Counted from the first letter of the stretch, positions 17,109-26,351 are shown. The stretch: DNA of 64,000 nucleotides from Paenibacillus lignilyticus (GCF_017942085.1 NZ_JAGKSP010000010.1:62001-126000), one strand, 5' to 3'. The notes: generated by a model not told the origin, from the letters alone. Translations and numbers: made by a program.

Positions 17109-17137
17109 TTGTAATTCCGAGTATCCCGATGTATGAT
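17109..17137 (+). promoter_or_regulatory. Sigma-A-type promoter of oligopeptide transporter operon
   Basis: TTGTAA (17109-17114) and TATGAT (17132-17137) are 17 bases apart, 50 bases before the ATG of the binding protein. A second TATAAT at 17062 lacks a partner hexamer. Confidence 0.5.
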
Positions 17138-17187
17138 TACGAATATCAAATATATACTCTTCATAGAGATACTTGGAGGATGAGAGA

Positions 17188-18837
17188 ATGCGCAGCAAGA
17201 GAAGTTTACCCGTCGTGATTGTTCTAGCCCTACTTACCCTGGTAATCAGTGCATGCTCCGGAGGCACTTCGAACAATTCGAATTCGAACACGTCTTCGAA
17301 TAACGCACCGGCCAATAATACACAAGCGTCTGACAATGCGGGTACCGACGCATCGCAGCCGAAGGATGGCGGCAGCCTCATTATTGCTGTAGCAGCTGAT
17401 CCGACGATCCTTAACCCGAACTATGCAAGCGACCGTGTCAGCCTAACCATTGACCAAGCGTTGTATGCTCCACTGTTCCAAATCAACAACGGCAAGAAAA
17501 CCTTCTATCTTGCAGAGAGCTTGACGCCATCTGCCGATAACCTGACTTATACCTTAAAGCTGAAGAACGGCCTGACTTGGCACGATGGCGAGAAGCTGAC
17601 TGCCGATGACGTTGTCTTCACTTTCAATAAAATTTTGGAAGAGAAACAAAACAGCTTCCTGCGCGGCAACCTCATCATTGGCGGCAAGCCGATCGAAGCG
17701 GTTAAAGTGGATGATACGACAGTCGACTTCAAGCTTCCGAGCGTAAGCCCGGCATTCGAAGCAACCTTGGTTCAAATCACGCCGATTCCGAAGCACATCT
17801 TCGAGAACGAAGCGGATATTGAGAAAAGCACGAAGAATGCAGCGCCAATCGGCTCCGGCGCATTCAAATTCAAAGAGTACAAAACAGGCGAGTACCTGAC
17901 GCTTGAGCGTTTCGATAATTATTTTGGCGGCAAACCGCATCTGGATTCCATCACGTACCGTGTTGCGAAAGATACGAATGCAGCGAACCTTGCTCTGCAA
18001 AGCGGAGAGATCAACGTGAAGTACTTGGATCCGCAAGACGTAGCGACAATTGATGCTACAGGCAATTTCGAAATTAAGCCTTACAGCGAAGGCCGTCTGT
18101 CCTACCTGAACTTCAATGCAAACAGCGATACTGGCATCCTGAAGAAGAAAGAAGTTCGTCAAGCACTGTCTTATGCGCTAAACCGCGAAGAACTCATTCA
18201 AGCGGCTTACTCCTCTGCTGATTATGCAGAGCAGGCTCATTCCATTCTGACGCCGGATACGCTGTACCACACGAACGACGTTGCTTCATTTGACAATGAT
18301 ACGGCGAAGGCGAAAGAACTGCTGAAAGCGGCAGGCGTTAAAGAAGGACAGAAGCTGCGTTTCATCGTGTCGAGCGGCAACAAAGTTCAAGAGTCGGTTT
18401 CCCTATACGTGCAACAGAAGCTTAAAGAAGTCGGTCTTAATGTAGAACTTCAAAATATGGATGCATCGGCTTTCGGCGATAAGGCTTACGATCCGAAGGC
18501 AGCTGATTTCGAATTCTTCGTTGGTGGTTACATTATGGGTTCTGACCCTGATGCATACAGCATCCTGTACGCGACAGGTGCTGACTATAACACGACACAT
18601 TACTCGAATGCGGAAGTAGACGGCTTGTGGAAACAAGGCGCTGCGGAAGGCGATACTGCAAAACGCGGTGAAGTGTACAAGAAAATTCAAGAAATCGTTG
18701 CGGATGATGCTCCTCTCTTCCCAATCGGTTACACGAAAACAATCGTTGCCATGGACAAACGCTATGGCGGCATTGACGAAGCGGTTCTGAAACCGGTCGT
18801 AATCTTCGAAGATCCGTCCAAACTATATTTGAAATAA
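17188..18837 (+). CDS. Oligopeptide-binding lipoprotein (family 5, DppE/OppA-like)
   Basis: 549 residues from the ATG at 17188, 8 bases after GGAGG. The signal peptide ends in lipobox ISAC; a long Asn/Ser/Ala linker follows. Family 5 solute-binding hallmarks are visible: LAESLTPSADNLTYTLKLK, GLTWHDGEKLTADDVVFTF near residue 130, VRQALSYALNREEL near 325, and a C-terminal ADDAPLFPIGY. It captures peptides, or possibly nickel or sugar oligomers, outside the membrane. A strong terminator-like hairpin separates it from the permease genes, so binding protein is expected in excess. Confidence 0.9.
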   Translation: MRSKRSLPVVIVLALLTLVISACSGGTSNNSNSNTSSNNAPANNTQASDNAGTDASQPKDGGSLIIAVAADPTILNPNYASDRVSLTIDQALYAPLFQINNGKKTFYLAESLTPSADNLTYTLKLKNGLTWHDGEKLTADDVVFTFNKILEEKQNSFLRGNLIIGGKPIEAVKVDDTTVDFKLPSVSPAFEATLVQITPIPKHIFENEADIEKSTKNAAPIGSGAFKFKEYKTGEYLTLERFDNYFGGKPHLDSITYRVAKDTNAANLALQSGEINVKYLDPQDVATIDATGNFEIKPYSEGRLSYLNFNANSDTGILKKKEVRQALSYALNREELIQAAYSSADYAEQAHSILTPDTLYHTNDVASFDNDTAKAKELLKAAGVKEGQKLRFIVSSGNKVQESVSLYVQQKLKEVGLNVELQNMDASAFGDKAYDPKAADFEFFVGGYIMGSDPDAYSILYATGADYNTTHYSNAEVDGLWKQGAAEGDTAKRGEVYKKIQEIVADDAPLFPIGYTKTIVAMDKRYGGIDEAVLKPVVIFEDPSKLYLK

Positions 18838-18845
18838 GAACGTTC

Positions 18846-18879
18846 AAAAAATAAGCTGGATCGTTCCAGCTTATTTTTT
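18846..18879 (+). terminator. Terminator or attenuator inside the oligopeptide transporter operon
   Basis: AAAAAATAAGCTGGA and its exact reverse complement form a 15-bp stem with a 4-base loop ending in T6. It lies between the binding-protein gene and the first permease, where partial read-through would set protein ratios. No separate promoter is evident in the 27 bases before the next gene. Confidence 0.88.
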
Positions 18880-18906
18880 GCTACTTGAAAGCAAGGAGAA
18901 TCCAGC

Positions 18907-19857
18907 ATGAGACAGCTCATCGCCAAACGATTATTGCAGACCATCCCGATGCTCTTCTTCGTCTCGGTTGTCTGCTTTGCTATGATTAAGATGGCTCCGG
19001 GCGATCCGGTGCTTTCCTTTGTTACACCCGCCATGCATGCTGACGATATTGAGCGGATTCGGCACAATATGGGGCTCGATCAGCCTGCGATTGTGCAGTA
19101 TTGGGAATGGCTGAAATCCTGCCTTACAGGCAACTTGGGTTATTCCCTCATTAATCATCAGCCTGTGACGGAGCAAATCTTGGATCGTCTGCCCGCAACA
19201 GCAGGGCTGATGGGTGCCGCGATTGGATTGGCGGTATTGCTTTCGATCCCGCTTGGGCTGCTTGCAGGCGCATACCGCAACAAATGGGTGGACAAGCTGA
19301 TTAATTTCCTCTCTTATATCGGTATTTCCGTGCCGCTGTTCTGGCTTGCTATTTTGTTTATCTATTTCTTCGCGGTTAAGCTGCACTGGCTGCCCAGTAT
19401 GGGAATGCGGACAATCGGTACGAACTCTGCTTGGGATGTTTTCAAGCATGGCATTCTGCCTTGTCTCGTATTGGCGTTTGGATTCATGCCCGGTTACGTG
19501 CGTTACATCCGTTCGAGTACGATTGGACAATTAAAAGAAGACTATGTGCAAATTCAATATGCATTCGGTTCAACTCGAATGAAGATTCTATATCGCCATG
19601 TCATGAAGCATGTTCTGCTGCCCGTCATTACGCTGCTGGGGCTGTCCATGGCAGATTTGGTAGCAGGCGCTATTGTGACGGAAACGATATTTTCCTGGCC
19701 GGGTATCGGATCGCTGGGCATGACAGCCGCGAGGGGAATGGATTATCCCGTTATTATGGGCATAACGCTATTCTCATCCGTGATGCTGATACTGGGGAAT
19801 TTGGCCGCGGATCTGCTGTACGGCATTGCCGATCCGAGAATCAAACAGACGAGGTGA
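18907..19857 (+). CDS. Oligopeptide ABC transporter permease (DppB/OppB-like)
   Basis: 316 residues; AAGGAGAA precedes the ATG by 7 bases. It shows the N-terminal RQLIAKRLLQTIPMLF, six membrane segments, and the EAA loop near residues 195-235 (YVQIQYAFGSTRMKILYRHV, an unusual YAFGS variant of the common ARAKG). The end VETIFSWPGIG-like segment and ADPRIK are typical. It pairs with the permease encoded 4 bases downstream. Confidence 0.92.
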   Translation: MRQLIAKRLLQTIPMLFFVSVVCFAMIKMAPGDPVLSFVTPAMHADDIERIRHNMGLDQPAIVQYWEWLKSCLTGNLGYSLINHQPVTEQILDRLPATAGLMGAAIGLAVLLSIPLGLLAGAYRNKWVDKLINFLSYIGISVPLFWLAILFIYFFAVKLHWLPSMGMRTIGTNSAWDVFKHGILPCLVLAFGFMPGYVRYIRSSTIGQLKEDYVQIQYAFGSTRMKILYRHVMKHVLLPVITLLGLSMADLVAGAIVTETIFSWPGIGSLGMTAARGMDYPVIMGITLFSSVMLILGNLAADLLYGIADPRIKQTR

Positions 19858-19861
19858 CTTC

Positions 19862-20707
19862 ATGAATCGCACCAAATGGCGCAATGTTAGAATCGAGCTA
19901 CTGTCGAATAAATTTGGGATCGCGGCCGTCGTCATTTTGGCGGTGCTGACGATTGGCGCCATTCTGGCGTTTCTATCCTCGCAGGATCCCAATCAATTGA
20001 ATGTCTTGGAGCGGCTGAAGAAGCCGAGCTCGGCCCACTGGTTCGGGACGGATGACTTCGGTCGTGATTATTTTACAAGGGCGCTGTTCGGCGGTCGCGT
20101 ATCGCTGATGGTTGGTTTCGCGTCCATGATTTTGGCTACGGGTATCGGCGTCACCATCGGGGTGATTAGCGGCTACTTCGGCGGCAAGCTGGATAATGTA
20201 CTGATGCGTGGCGTAGAGGTGATCATGTCGATTCCTTCATTCTTAGTTCTGCTCTTGCTCAGCATTTTCTTGAAGCCGAATGTCGGCAGCATCATTCTTA
20301 TTATTGCTTTATTAATGTGGATGAATATCGCGCGGATCATTAGGGCGGAGACGATGACGGTGAAAGAGCGTGAATTCGTTCTGTATGCCAAAGCTTCGGG
20401 GCAGAGCGCCATCGGCATTATTATTCGGCATATTTTGCCGAACCTGATGCCCGTCATTATCGTAGGCGCGACGAATACGATCGGGAATGCCATCATGATG
20501 GAGTCGTCCCTTAGCTTTCTCGGCTTTGGGGTGCAGCCGCCCAGCGCGACATGGGGCAGCATGCTCAACAATGCTCAGGGTTATATCGCGCAGGCGCCTT
20601 ACTTGGCGGTATTCCCAGGACTATTCATACTACTGACGGTTCTTAGCTTCAACGTGCTTGGCGATATTTTGCGCGTCGGATTTGAACCGAAGCTCACTCG
20701 GAGATAA
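19862..20707 (+). CDS. Oligopeptide ABC transporter permease (DppC/OppC-like)
   Basis: 281 residues from the ATG at 19862, with GAGGTGA overlapping the previous stop. The signature HWFGTDDFGRDYFTRALFGG near residue 60 is diagnostic of DppC/OppC proteins. The EAA loop is FVLYAKASGQSAIGIIIRHI near 175, and the conserved SLSFLGFGVQPPSATWG is near 220. It forms the channel with the permease encoded upstream. Confidence 0.93.
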   Translation: MNRTKWRNVRIELLSNKFGIAAVVILAVLTIGAILAFLSSQDPNQLNVLERLKKPSSAHWFGTDDFGRDYFTRALFGGRVSLMVGFASMILATGIGVTIGVISGYFGGKLDNVLMRGVEVIMSIPSFLVLLLLSIFLKPNVGSIILIIALLMWMNIARIIRAETMTVKEREFVLYAKASGQSAIGIIIRHILPNLMPVIIVGATNTIGNAIMMESSLSFLGFGVQPPSATWGSMLNNAQGYIAQAPYLAVFPGLFILLTVLSFNVLGDILRVGFEPKLTRR

Positions 20708-20742
20708 CCGGTGAACAGCAGGCACAAGGGAGTGAGTCACAG

Positions 20743-21732
20743 ATGACAAAACGGTTACTGACCGCCACGGACCTTAAGGTTTCTTTCTTCACCCGCGAAG
20801 GGGAGAATCAAGCTGTCCGCGGCGTCAGCTTTCATATTGATGCAGGGGAGACTGTCGGTATCGTCGGCGAATCCGGCAGCGGCAAGAGTGTAACGGCGAA
20901 GGCGTTGATGGGGCTTATTCCGCCGCCGGGCAAGGTGCTTCAAGGGGATATCACGTTTGACGGGAAGTCGATCGCGAAGCTGTCGGATAAAGAATGGCGC
21001 AAGCTGCGCGGCAATCGGATCGCGATGGTGTTCCAAGACCCGATGACGGCGCTCAATCCCGTGCAGCGGATCGGCGATCAGATGGCGGAGGTCATTCAGC
21101 GGCATCGCGGCTTGAAGCCGAAGGCGGCGATCGCCGAGGCGATCGAAATGCTGCGGCAAGTCGGCATTACGGAGCCGGAGCGGCGCGTGCGCCAATACCC
21201 GCATGAGTTCAGCGGCGGTATGCGCCAGCGGGTTATGATTGCGATGGCGCTGTCCTGCCAGCCGGAGCTGCTCATTGCCGATGAGCCGACGACGGCGCTC
21301 GACGTGACGATCCAAGCGCAAATTCTGGATCTGCTCAAGGAGCTGAAGGAGCGCTCCCAGACGGCAGTCGCGCTCATTACGCATGATCTGGGCGTAGTGG
21401 CGCAGGTGTGCAGCCGCGTTGTCGTCATGTACGGCGGCATGGTGATGGAGGAAGGACCGGTAGAGCAAATCTTCTACAGTCCGCAGCATCCTTATACGCA
21501 AGGCTTGCTTCGTTCCTTGCCGAAGCCGGACAAAGGCTCCAAGGAAAGGCTGGTCCCGATCGACGGCACGCCGCCGAATCTACTGGACCCGCCGCCAGGT
21601 TGCCCGTTCATGGAGCGCTGTCCGCATGCCATGTCCAAGTGCGCAGCGCTGCCGCCGGTCACCGAGGTTTCGCCGGGGCATCGTTCGCTGTGCTGGTTAA
21701 CGGTTGAGAAGGAGGGCGGCAACCATGAGTGA
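20743..21732 (+). CDS. Oligopeptide ABC transporter ATPase (DppD/OppD-like)
   Basis: 329 residues. Walker A GESGSGKS (about 46-53), Q loop VFQDPMTALNP, signature FSGGMRQR, Walker B LLIADEPT and the switch His in LITHDLG are all present. The C-terminal oligo_HPY region has PPGCPFMERCPHAMSKC with a later Cys, the four-Cys pattern proposed to hold an Fe-S cluster in some DppD proteins. AAGGGAGTGAGTCACAG precedes the ATG. It powers import together with the second ATPase. Confidence 0.94.
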   Translation: MTKRLLTATDLKVSFFTREGENQAVRGVSFHIDAGETVGIVGESGSGKSVTAKALMGLIPPPGKVLQGDITFDGKSIAKLSDKEWRKLRGNRIAMVFQDPMTALNPVQRIGDQMAEVIQRHRGLKPKAAIAEAIEMLRQVGITEPERRVRQYPHEFSGGMRQRVMIAMALSCQPELLIADEPTTALDVTIQAQILDLLKELKERSQTAVALITHDLGVVAQVCSRVVVMYGGMVMEEGPVEQIFYSPQHPYTQGLLRSLPKPDKGSKERLVPIDGTPPNLLDPPPGCPFMERCPHAMSKCAALPPVTEVSPGHRSLCWLTVEKEGGNHE

Positions 21733-22627
21733 ACGACGCGATGATTTGCTTGTCGAAGTGCGAGGACTTAAGAAGCATTTTACGAAGAGCACGGATGTGT
21801 GGGGCAGGCCGACCGAGGTGCTGAAGGCCGTGGATGGTGTCAGCTTCGGCATCAAACGCGGAGAAACGTTCGGCCTTGTCGGCGAGTCCGGCAGCGGAAA
21901 GTCGACCGTCGGCCGGTGCTTGCTTCGGCTTTACGACTATACGGCGGGCGAGGTTCATTTTGACGGCCATGAGCTGTCGTCGCTTGGCGAGCGGCAGTTG
22001 AAGCCGTTCCGCCGCCGCATCCAGTCGATTTTTCAGGACCCGTATTCCTCGCTGAATCCCGGCATGAACGTGCTGGAGCTAATTGGGGAACCTATGGATA
22101 TTCACGGGCTGCATCGCGGTGCCGAGCGTAAGGATGCCGTGGCTGCGCTGCTGGAGCGGGTTGGATTGAAGCGGGAGCATCTGCTTCGTTATCCCCACGA
22201 GTTCAGCGGCGGTCAGCGACAGCGGATCTCGATTGCCAGGGCGCTCTCAGTGCGGCCGGATTTTGTCGTATGTGACGAGCCGATCTCGGCACTGGACGTA
22301 TCTGTCCAAGCCCAAGTTATTAACATGCTGGAGGATTTGCAGCAGGAGTTTGGTTTAACTTATCTCTTTATCGCGCATGACTTGTCGATGGTACGGCATA
22401 TTTCGGACCGGATCGGCGTGATGTACGGCGGCCGCTTGGTTGAAGTGGCGTCAAGCGAGGAGCTGTACGAGAATCCGCTGCATCCTTATACGAAGGCACT
22501 GCTTTCTTCAATTCCGGTACCGGACCCGCGTGCGGTAAGCGAGCGAGTGATCTGGACGAAGGAAGCCGGAGCGGTTGTGCCGGAGTTGCGGGAAGTTAGC
22601 CCGGGACATTTTGTGGCGCTGGAGTAG
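21725..22627 (+). CDS. Oligopeptide ABC transporter ATPase (DppF/OppF-like)
   Basis: 300 residues from the ATG at 21725, overlapping the preceding gene by 8 bases, with GGAGGG upstream. Walker A GESGSGKST, the Q loop FQDPYSSLNPGMNV, signature FSGGQRQR, Walker B VVCDEPIS and the switch His in FIAHDLSM are intact. The Cys cluster of the partner ATPase is absent; the C-terminus ends in REVSPGHFVALE. Last transporter gene of the operon. Confidence 0.94.
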   Translation: MSERRDDLLVEVRGLKKHFTKSTDVWGRPTEVLKAVDGVSFGIKRGETFGLVGESGSGKSTVGRCLLRLYDYTAGEVHFDGHELSSLGERQLKPFRRRIQSIFQDPYSSLNPGMNVLELIGEPMDIHGLHRGAERKDAVAALLERVGLKREHLLRYPHEFSGGQRQRISIARALSVRPDFVVCDEPISALDVSVQAQVINMLEDLQQEFGLTYLFIAHDLSMVRHISDRIGVMYGGRLVEVASSEELYENPLHPYTKALLSSIPVPDPRAVSERVIWTKEAGAVVPELREVSPGHFVALE

Positions 22628-22679
22628 GATTGATGATGGATATAGCATAGTGCATAGAGTATATAGCAGGGAGGAAAGC

Positions 22680-23135
22680 ATGATGGCAGCAGAAGGAACG
22701 GAACGGGTGAAGTTGTCCCAATGGGACGCGATGCTGATTGAGTCGCTGCGTGTACTGGGCTGGTCGGACGAGGAGCTGATTCGCCGTACGCAGCAAGGCG
22801 ACCTGCCGAAGGATGACACCAGCATCTATGAGTTTAACTACGAGGAGCTGGCGGCTTTCGCTGCCAAAGAACCGGCAACGTTCGAAGCGGCGGTACGCTC
22901 CGGCTACCAGATCAAGTACAACACCATTCGCGGGATTCGCAGCTGGATTGCCATTGCATTCGCTCAGGAGCCTGAGCTTGTGCTGGAGGAAGGCCGCGAA
23001 GCGGTGATCGCTACGCTGACGCCGGCTGAGAAGGCGCGTCTGGATGGAGTGTTATCGCATGGCTGGACGATTCTCGATGGCGAAGGTGAGGCAGGAGCGG
23101 GAGCGGCTGTATATCGGATCGTGCCGCAGGCTTAG
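22680..23135 (+). CDS. Unknown 151-residue cytosolic protein
   Basis: I do not recognise this protein. GGGAGG lies 6 bases before ATG-ATG at 22680-22685. It is soluble and mostly helical by composition: LSQWDAMLIESLRVLGWSDE, an acidic middle, then GIRSWIAIAFAQEPELVLEE and a C-terminal LTPAEKARL helix. It follows the DppF gene by 52 bases on the same strand without a terminator between, so it may be the last gene of the transporter operon. A terminator follows. Confidence 0.7.
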   Translation: MMAAEGTERVKLSQWDAMLIESLRVLGWSDEELIRRTQQGDLPKDDTSIYEFNYEELAAFAAKEPATFEAAVRSGYQIKYNTIRGIRSWIAIAFAQEPELVLEEGREAVIATLTPAEKARLDGVLSHGWTILDGEGEAGAGAAVYRIVPQA

Positions 23136-23161
23136 GCTTAGATGATAGAGCAGCTCGATGA

Positions 23162-23208
23162 AAAACCGTCCCGAAAGTGCACTTTGTGCCTTAGGGGGCG
23201 GTTTTTTT
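23162..23208 (+). terminator. Rho-independent terminator
   Basis: AAAACCGTCCC and GGGGGCGGTTTT pair (one G-U) around a loop that itself holds AAAGTGCACTTT; T7 follows. Confidence 0.85.
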
Positions 23209-23303
23209 GCGTTTTGGGGAAAGTGGGGGCGAGGAAGTGTTGCAACTAGTAGGGATCATCCCCTCTGGGAGCCGCTTTTCCCATTTCCGATCGGATGATA
23301 TGG

Positions 23304-23492
23304 CTCTAACGAATCCAGGAGGGCTTATTTGGGCCAAATGGGCCGGTTTGAAATTCTAACGAATTCTAGCGGTCTTATTTGGTATCAAAACGCCCGTTCC
23401 CACTCGAATTTCCCTTAATAAGGCTCCTACGATTCGTTAGATTTTATTTAGGGCTATTTTCACCCAAATAAGACCTCTACGATGCGTTAGCC
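23304..23492. repeat. Intergenic inverted element, copy A (two 50-bp units per arm)
   Basis: CTAACGAATYC boxes at 23306 and 23356 (50 apart), each followed by a CTTATTT box, face the reverse-complement box GATTCGTTAG at 23431 and GATGCGTTAG at 23481 (again 50 apart), each preceded by AATAAG. The transcript could fold into a long hairpin with two paired segments per side. Copies B and C lie near 39.1 and 61.25 kb. It occupies the gap between convergent genes. Nothing else was recognised in 23209-23637 except scattered TGTTGCA words. Confidence 0.85.
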
Positions 23493-23637
23493 GCATACGG
23501 CCACGGCCAATGTTGCAAAAGGGGCACGGTTGGATCCGGAGCAGGCGCTGGCTAACTGCCGAAGTGTAGCCCTTAGAGCGCCACATGAGCAGAAATCACC
23601 AACAAACTGCGCAAGTGTTGCCCCAGAAGCACGATAG

Positions 23638-23677
23638 CTGCCTTAATGCGCCGACTTTACCAGGCGCATTAAGGCAG
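23638..23677 (-). terminator. Hairpin at the end of the AraC-type regulator gene
   Basis: CTGCCTTAATGCGCC and its exact reverse complement form a 15-bp stem with a 10-base loop. It overlaps the stop codon of the minus-strand gene. No T run follows on that strand, so termination strength is uncertain. Confidence 0.6.
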
Positions 23678-24517
23678 CGCCTCCGGTCGCATGTACCGGT
23701 CGCGGAATACCGATGGCGTGACGCCTTCGGCGAATCGGAAGCGCTCGATGTAGTAGCTTGGCTTCGAGAAGCCTGCTTCAAGGGCGATTTGCTTCACGGG
23801 CTTGGACGTTGTGATCAGCATCTGCTTCGACAGCTCGATGCGCTGCATATTCAAATACGTTAGCGGTGGCATACCCATCTGCATATGGAACGTCCGGCTA
23901 AAATAAGCCGGGCTTATTCCGCATTGATCGGCCAGCTTCTGCAGCGGCAAATCCTTGGCGCAGTTCATGCGCATGAACTCGGCGGCGCGCCTGATGGCAT
24001 GCACCAGGCCGGGCTCGCTTGGTGCGTTCAAGTCCACGGTATGGAGCAGAATCTCGAGCAGGATCTCATACGATAAAGCGGCATACCGAGGCACGCAGGC
24101 CATGTCGTTCTTGCCTGCCGCTTCCCAGAGCTCCTCCATAAGCGCGATCAGCCGCGTATTTCCTTCAAACGAGAAAGCCCAGACTTCGCCGATCCGCTTA
24201 TCGCCGATCAAATCCCGAATCCCTTCCCCGCTCAAGTAAATCCACCACACTTCCCACGGGTCATCCGCGTAGGTTCCGAAATGCTGATACTGATCCTCGG
24301 CATAAACGAATCCCATCCCGGGCTTCAGCTCAACGGAGCCGACACTCGTCCGGAGCCACCCGCTGCCTCGCACAACAAAGTGGATATTGTAGAAATTCTC
24401 AGCATAACGCATGCCGTTAACGAAATGGTTCGGCTCATCGAAGATATGTCCAACGCCAATCGGGTAGGCCGGGAAACGGTTGAAATCAGGTTTGGCTAAA
24501 AAGTGAGCCTCGTACAT
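23669..24517 (-). CDS. AraC-family transcriptional regulator
   Basis: 282 residues from the ATG at 24517, selected because GGAG is 9 bases upstream; a longer TTG start has no binding site. The N-terminal half is a cupin-like sugar-sensing domain (YNIHFVVRGSGWLRT, MGFVYAEDQYQHFG). The C-terminal half has the two AraC helix-turn-helix motifs: LQKLADQCGISPAYFSRTFH and IALEAGFSKPSYYIERFR. It is divergent from the catabolic cluster starting at 24657, with 139 bases between, and most likely controls it. Confidence 0.92.
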   Translation of the reverse strand: MYEAHFLAKPDFNRFPAYPIGVGHIFDEPNHFVNGMRYAENFYNIHFVVRGSGWLRTSVGSVELKPGMGFVYAEDQYQHFGTYADDPWEVWWIYLSGEGIRDLIGDKRIGEVWAFSFEGNTRLIALMEELWEAAGKNDMACVPRYAALSYEILLEILLHTVDLNAPSEPGLVHAIRRAAEFMRMNCAKDLPLQKLADQCGISPAYFSRTFHMQMGMPPLTYLNMQRIELSKQMLITTSKPVKQIALEAGFSKPSYYIERFRFAEGVTPSVFRDRYMRPEALP

Positions 24518-24656
24518 CTTCATCAGCTCCGCAAAAAGTTGGTATGTAAATCGCAAAAAGCAGGTATCCGATTCACGATAATAATAGTATATATTGAGTT
24601 TATGGAAGACGGAATAACAAAATCATCATACTTCTTAAGTGGAAGGACGCTGAGGC

Positions 24657-25562
24657 ATGGAGTATACGACATTTGGGCGAACGGGATTGAAGGTATCCAA
24701 GCTTGGCCTTGGAGGGGCGCCGATCGGAGGCGATTTCAAGGATGTGGATGAAGCGGAAATCGAGCGCGTCATTCATGAATCGTTGGATCTGGGCATTAAT
24801 TTCATCGATACGGCTCCGTTATACGGAGGCGGCTTATCGGAAGAACGCTTCGGCCGGGCGCTTGCCGGCGGGAGACGCGAGAAGATTGTACTCGCCACGA
24901 AAGCGGCGCGCTTCGATAAGGATTACGATTATGCAGGCATCATCAATTCTGTAGGAGAAAGTTTAAAGCGCTTACAGACGGATTATATCGATCTGCTTCA
25001 GCTCCATGATGTGGAGAAGAAACCGTATGACGTCATTATTAACGAAGCCATTCCGGCGATGCAGAAGCTGCGGGAAGAAGGCAAAATTCGTTTCCTCGGC
25101 GTCACGACGCGCAACCTGGATTTGCTGAAACGCTATATGGAGACCGATGTGTTCGATTCCATTCAGTTCTACGCCCGTTATATGCTGCTTGATTATTCCG
25201 CGGCCAAAGAGATCATTCCGCTCGCCAAAGCCAAGAACATTGCGGTTATTAACGGCAGTGTGCTGGGCATGGGACTGCTGGCGGATGCGCCTGCGAAGTT
25301 TCTGAATGAAGAACTGACCAGCGAGGCAGCCAGGCGCATGGAGAGTTTGGCATTCCTGCGGCGCACGGAGCCCAAAGGGCTGGTGGAACCGGGGATGCGA
25401 TTCAGTCTGCAAAATCCCGATATCCATGTCACGCTGACCGGCACCGCTTCGAGCCGCTCACTGCGCGCCAATATCTCCTATTGCGACGGCCAAGGCTTGG
25501 CGCCGGAGGATCACAGCCGAGTAATGCGTTTATTCGCGGACAGCCCGTCCTTATTTGCTTAA
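24657..25562 (+). CDS. Aldo/keto reductase, sugar dehydrogenase type
   Basis: 301 residues. The TIM-barrel oxidoreductase tetrad is visible: Asp and Tyr in IDTAPLYGGG (about 51-60), Lys in VLATKAARF (about 82), and His in LLQLHDVEKK (about 118). The sequence context (GGAPIGGDF, LSEERFGRAL, LGVTTRNLDLL) is close to the L-galactose/L-fucose/aldose dehydrogenase branch. It would oxidise an aldose to its lactone with NAD(P). First gene of a four-gene same-strand cluster, with a 39-base gap to the next. The exact sugar is not readable. Confidence 0.85.
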   Translation: MEYTTFGRTGLKVSKLGLGGAPIGGDFKDVDEAEIERVIHESLDLGINFIDTAPLYGGGLSEERFGRALAGGRREKIVLATKAARFDKDYDYAGIINSVGESLKRLQTDYIDLLQLHDVEKKPYDVIINEAIPAMQKLREEGKIRFLGVTTRNLDLLKRYMETDVFDSIQFYARYMLLDYSAAKEIIPLAKAKNIAVINGSVLGMGLLADAPAKFLNEELTSEAARRMESLAFLRRTEPKGLVEPGMRFSLQNPDIHVTLTGTASSRSLRANISYCDGQGLAPEDHSRVMRLFADSPSLFA

Positions 25563-25601
25563 TCCACAACTAATTAACCATCTAAAGGAGCGTTTACGAC
25601 G

Positions 25602-26351
25602 ATGACCTATATTGTGAAAAACACCCATACGATCAGCGATGAATTGCTGGAGGAATTGAAGCTTGTCAGCGTAAGCACGGCTTCTCATACCCTTGTTGAG
25701 ATGGGGTATCGCAACGCTTATATGCAAGGGATAATGCCATTAAGCTTTCCCGAAGGCCAGGAAAGCGCGGTAGGCCGCGCGGTAACCTTGCGTTTCATTC
25801 CGCTGCGAGAGGACCTCGTAAAGCAGCAGTATGATACGCTGCCGGAATCGCCGCACCGGGTTGCGCTGGAGTCGATTACGCAGAATGATATCCTCGTTAT
25901 CGACACCGGCAGCCATATGGAAACCGGCGTTATCGGCGATATTTTCACCCGTCGTCTCCGTTACCTGGGTGGTCAAGCCATCATTGTAGATGGTTGTATT
26001 CGCGACTTGCAGCGGGTAAAAGCTGTGAATTTCCCCGTGCTGGCCAGAGGCGTTCACGGCGGCGCGATTCCGCGCTCCCTGATGTCGGTTGGTTTCAATG
26101 AACCGATTCGCTGCGGCGGGGTGTCCGTTGTGCCGGGCGATATTATACTGGTAGACCGGGATGGGGCTGTTGCCATTCCGCCGCAATGCGTGGAGGATAT
26201 CGTGAAGATTGCCAGAGCGCATGATGAGCTGGAAGAGCGCTGGATCAAGATGAAGCTGGACGAAGGCGCATCGCTGCACACGCATTATCCGCCTAACGCA
26301 GAAGCGAGGATCGAATTCGAGAACTGGAAGAAGGAGAATGGCTATGCTTAA
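25602..26351 (+). CDS. RraA-family protein (HMG-aldolase / oxaloacetate decarboxylase-like)
   Basis: 249 residues; AAAGGAG lies upstream of the ATG. The RraA fold motifs are present: LVSVSTASHTLVEMG near the N-terminus, GVIGDIFTRRL, and IIVDGCIRDLQRVK with the substrate-binding Arg-Asp pair near residue 135, then LVDRDGAVAIPP. Family members include 4-hydroxy-4-methyl-2-oxoglutarate aldolases and oxaloacetate decarboxylases, as well as the RNase E inhibitor, which has no target in Firmicutes. In this cluster a role in cleaving a sugar-derived keto acid is likely. Its stop overlaps the start of the next gene. Confidence 0.85.
   Translation: MTYIVKNTHTISDELLEELKLVSVSTASHTLVEMGYRNAYMQGIMPLSFPEGQESAVGRAVTLRFIPLREDLVKQQYDTLPESPHRVALESITQNDILVIDTGSHMETGVIGDIFTRRLRYLGGQAIIVDGCIRDLQRVKAVNFPVLARGVHGGAIPRSLMSVGFNEPIRCGGVSVVPGDIILVDRDGAVAIPPQCVEDIVKIARAHDELEERWIKMKLDEGASLHTHYPPNAEARIEFENWKKENGYA

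Noticed and set aside
23304..23492. Ordinary rho-independent terminator for the convergent genes
   Set aside because: Separate terminator-like hairpins already exist at 23162-23208 and 23638-23677; the element is about 190 bases, has no T run and recurs at two other loci.
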